From Promicromonosporaceae bacterium (GTDB taxonomy: Bacteria > Actinomycetota > Actinomycetes > Actinomycetales > Cellulomonadaceae), in assembly GCA_009782865.1 (NCBI GenBank), contig WRIF01000113.1:1-5782 (forward strand): a stretch of DNA of 5,782 bases. Reading direction: 5' to 3'. This document shows, piece after piece, positions 4,869 to 5,782 of this stretch; positions within the stretch are counted from its first letter, which is position 1, and each line of letters opens with the position of its first letter. The translations under genes were made by a program, and so were the position numbers. The notes beneath the pieces are model-generated. The model was not told the origin of the DNA, did no database searches, and saw nothing but the letters and a program-made list of their open reading frames with translations.

Positions 4869-5782
4869 ATGCCTAAGCAGTACCCGAGCCGCGCCTCGCT
4901 GCGTTCGCCTGCCCCCCTTTCGCCTGCTCCTCTGCTGACCCGGGCCGAGCGGCGCGCCAGCCAACAGGTGAATGCAGAGGCCGCTCCCGCCCCCTGTGAG
5001 GGCGCGGCGACCCCGCTGTGGGCCCCCGTCTTGGCCGGGCAGGACGACGCCGCCGACTCGTCGGCCGCCGCACCAGGCCTCTCCTCCACGCGCGCCGCGC
5101 GCCGGGATGCCGACTCCGGGCCTCGTAGGTTTGCCTCCCAGAATCGAATGGTGCATCAGGGCTCGATCGCCGCGGTCACCGGTGCGATCATCCTGGCCAC
5201 CTTCCTGAACTTCTCGGGCGGCCAGGAGGCCGCCGCGGAAGAGGGCGAAGACCCGCGACCGATCACCCTGGCCGGCGGGCTGCCGGTGGTTGACCGTGGC
5301 GCCCTGGTCTCCCGCGCCGCCGAGCGCGACGGCCAGGACGGAGCCGAGGCGGCCACCCTCACCGCGGCCCCGGCAGACGCCGTCCCCGGCCAGGACGAGG
5401 ACTCCCCGCTGCTCACCTTGGACACCGCCCAGACGGCCGCCGAGTATCAGCTTGAGCGGGCGGCTCACGTCTTGGCGACCGAGGCCCGCACCACCCCCGA
5501 GCAGCGTGAGGATCTGCTGCAGACCGCCGCCGTGATGCGTGAGTTGCTCGAACAGATCCAGATGCCCGATGCCCCGGCCCCCGCCGACCCCGCTATCGCG
5601 GAGACGATCAGTGAGGCCATCGAGGCGACCCAGGTCTATGCCGAGGCCTATATCGGGCGCTGGCTGGAGCCGGACCACCCGATCGTGCAGGCGGCCGTGC
5701 TCAACATGTTCACCTCTGACCTCGAGTCGTTGATGGACGATTCGGTTCCGGTGGGCATCTTTGTTGAGGCCGCCCCGGATCA
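4869..5782 (+). CDS. Predicted single-pass membrane or exported protein of unknown function (3' end missing)
   Basis: The frame is open from ATG 4869 to the right edge, 304 complete codons, with the strong C/G third-position bias of a real gene; I do not recognise the family. Residues 1-95 are hydrophilic, rich in Ala, Pro, Ser and Arg (LTRAERRASQQ at about 23-33), and presumably cytoplasmic. Residues 99-115 (SIAAVTGAIILATFLNF) form one hydrophobic segment, a membrane anchor or a signal peptide with a long N-region. An acidic Ala/Glu/Asp/Pro-rich linker follows, then from about 184 predicted helices (LDTAQTAAEYQLERAAHVLA, REDLLQTAAVMRELLEQI), and a further stretch containing AYIGRWLEPDHPIVQAAV. 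The only Cys is in the N-terminal part, so it is not a lipoprotein. Actinobacterial cell-wall proteins often have this layout with an enzymatic C-terminal domain, but any such domain lies beyond the window. A later start at M94 would turn the hydrophobic segment into a conventional signal sequence. It is divergent from ilvBNC, with no evident functional link. Confidence 0.8.
   Translation, partial: MPKQYPSRASLRSPAPLSPAPLLTRAERRASQQVNAEAAPAPCEGAATPLWAPVLAGQDDAADSSAAAPGLSSTRAARRDADSGPRRFASQNRMVHQGSIAAVTGAIILATFLNFSGGQEAAAEEGEDPRPITLAGGLPVVDRGALVSRAAERDGQDGAEAATLTAAPADAVPGQDEDSPLLTLDTAQTAAEYQLERAAHVLATEARTTPEQREDLLQTAAVMRELLEQIQMPDAPAPADPAIAETISEAIEATQVYAEAYIGRWLEPDHPIVQAAVLNMFTSDLESLMDDSVPVGIFVEAAPD

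Noticed and set aside
5121..5190. Twin-arginine (Tat) signal reading of RRFASQ before the hydrophobic segment
   Set aside because: The hydrophobic stretch begins roughly a dozen residues after the RR and the remaining consensus is missing, so a plain membrane anchor or Sec-type segment is more likely.
4827..5678. 283-codon minus-strand open frame opposite the membrane-protein gene
   Set aside because: The plus-strand frame has proper codon bias, an SD, a membrane segment and runs through to the edge. The minus-strand product is Gly/Arg-rich and featureless.
1..5782. Search for CRISPR arrays, tRNA/rRNA genes, insertion sequences or phage genes
   Set aside because: I saw no regularly spaced repeats, cloverleaf-like RNA, transposase motifs or terminal inverted repeats. 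The window is chromosomal-type biosynthetic DNA.

Overview
The window is high-GC DNA from an actinobacterium. The evidence is strongly GC-biased codon use, the compact ilvB-ilvN-ilvC gene order, an IlvB of actinobacterial length with a Pro/Ala/Arg-rich N-terminal extension, and a branched-chain amino acid leader peptide upstream. Finer placement (for example Propionibacteriales) is only a guess.

Layout, left to right. (a) Positions 1-803, minus strand: an AraC-family regulator with a GyrI-like effector-binding domain, cut by the left edge. (b) 804-1016: intergenic DNA with a strong intrinsic terminator (855-897) pointing left, which closes the ilv operon, plus two small hairpins. (c) 1017-4437, minus strand: the acetolactate synthase / ketol-acid reductoisomerase operon, transcribed ilvB (large subunit), ilvN (regulatory subunit), ilvC. 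The ilvB-ilvN gap is 1 nt and the ilvN-ilvC gap is 12 nt. (d) 4438-4642: the operon control region. In transcription order it holds a -10-like box inside a 21-bp near-palindrome, a 12-residue leader peptide ([12 protein letters not shown]) with a Leu-Val-Val-Ile run, a long hairpin containing the leader stop codon, a textbook terminator hairpin with a U-tract, and the ilvB Shine-Dalgarno site. This is a branched-chain amino acid transcription attenuator. (e) 4643-4868: the rest of the divergent intergenic region, with one weak inverted repeat and a tentative plus-strand -10. (f) 4869-5782, plus strand: a protein of unknown function that runs off the right edge, with a roughly 95-residue presumably cytoplasmic N-terminus, one membrane segment and an alanine/glutamate-rich helical exterior part.

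How it works together. IlvB and IlvN form acetohydroxyacid synthase, which condenses pyruvate with pyruvate or 2-oxobutyrate. IlvC isomerises and reduces the products toward valine, leucine and isoleucine. Control appears to act on transcription initiation (palindrome over the -10, inferred), on attenuation by charged Leu/Val/Ile tRNA (strongly supported by sequence), and on enzyme activity through the IlvN ACT domain (known for the family). The most rewarding part is the leader. Its peptide may be translated from a leaderless transcript, it uses codons that are uncommon in the neighbouring genes, and the ribosome/hairpin geometry differs from the classic trp-type arrangement.
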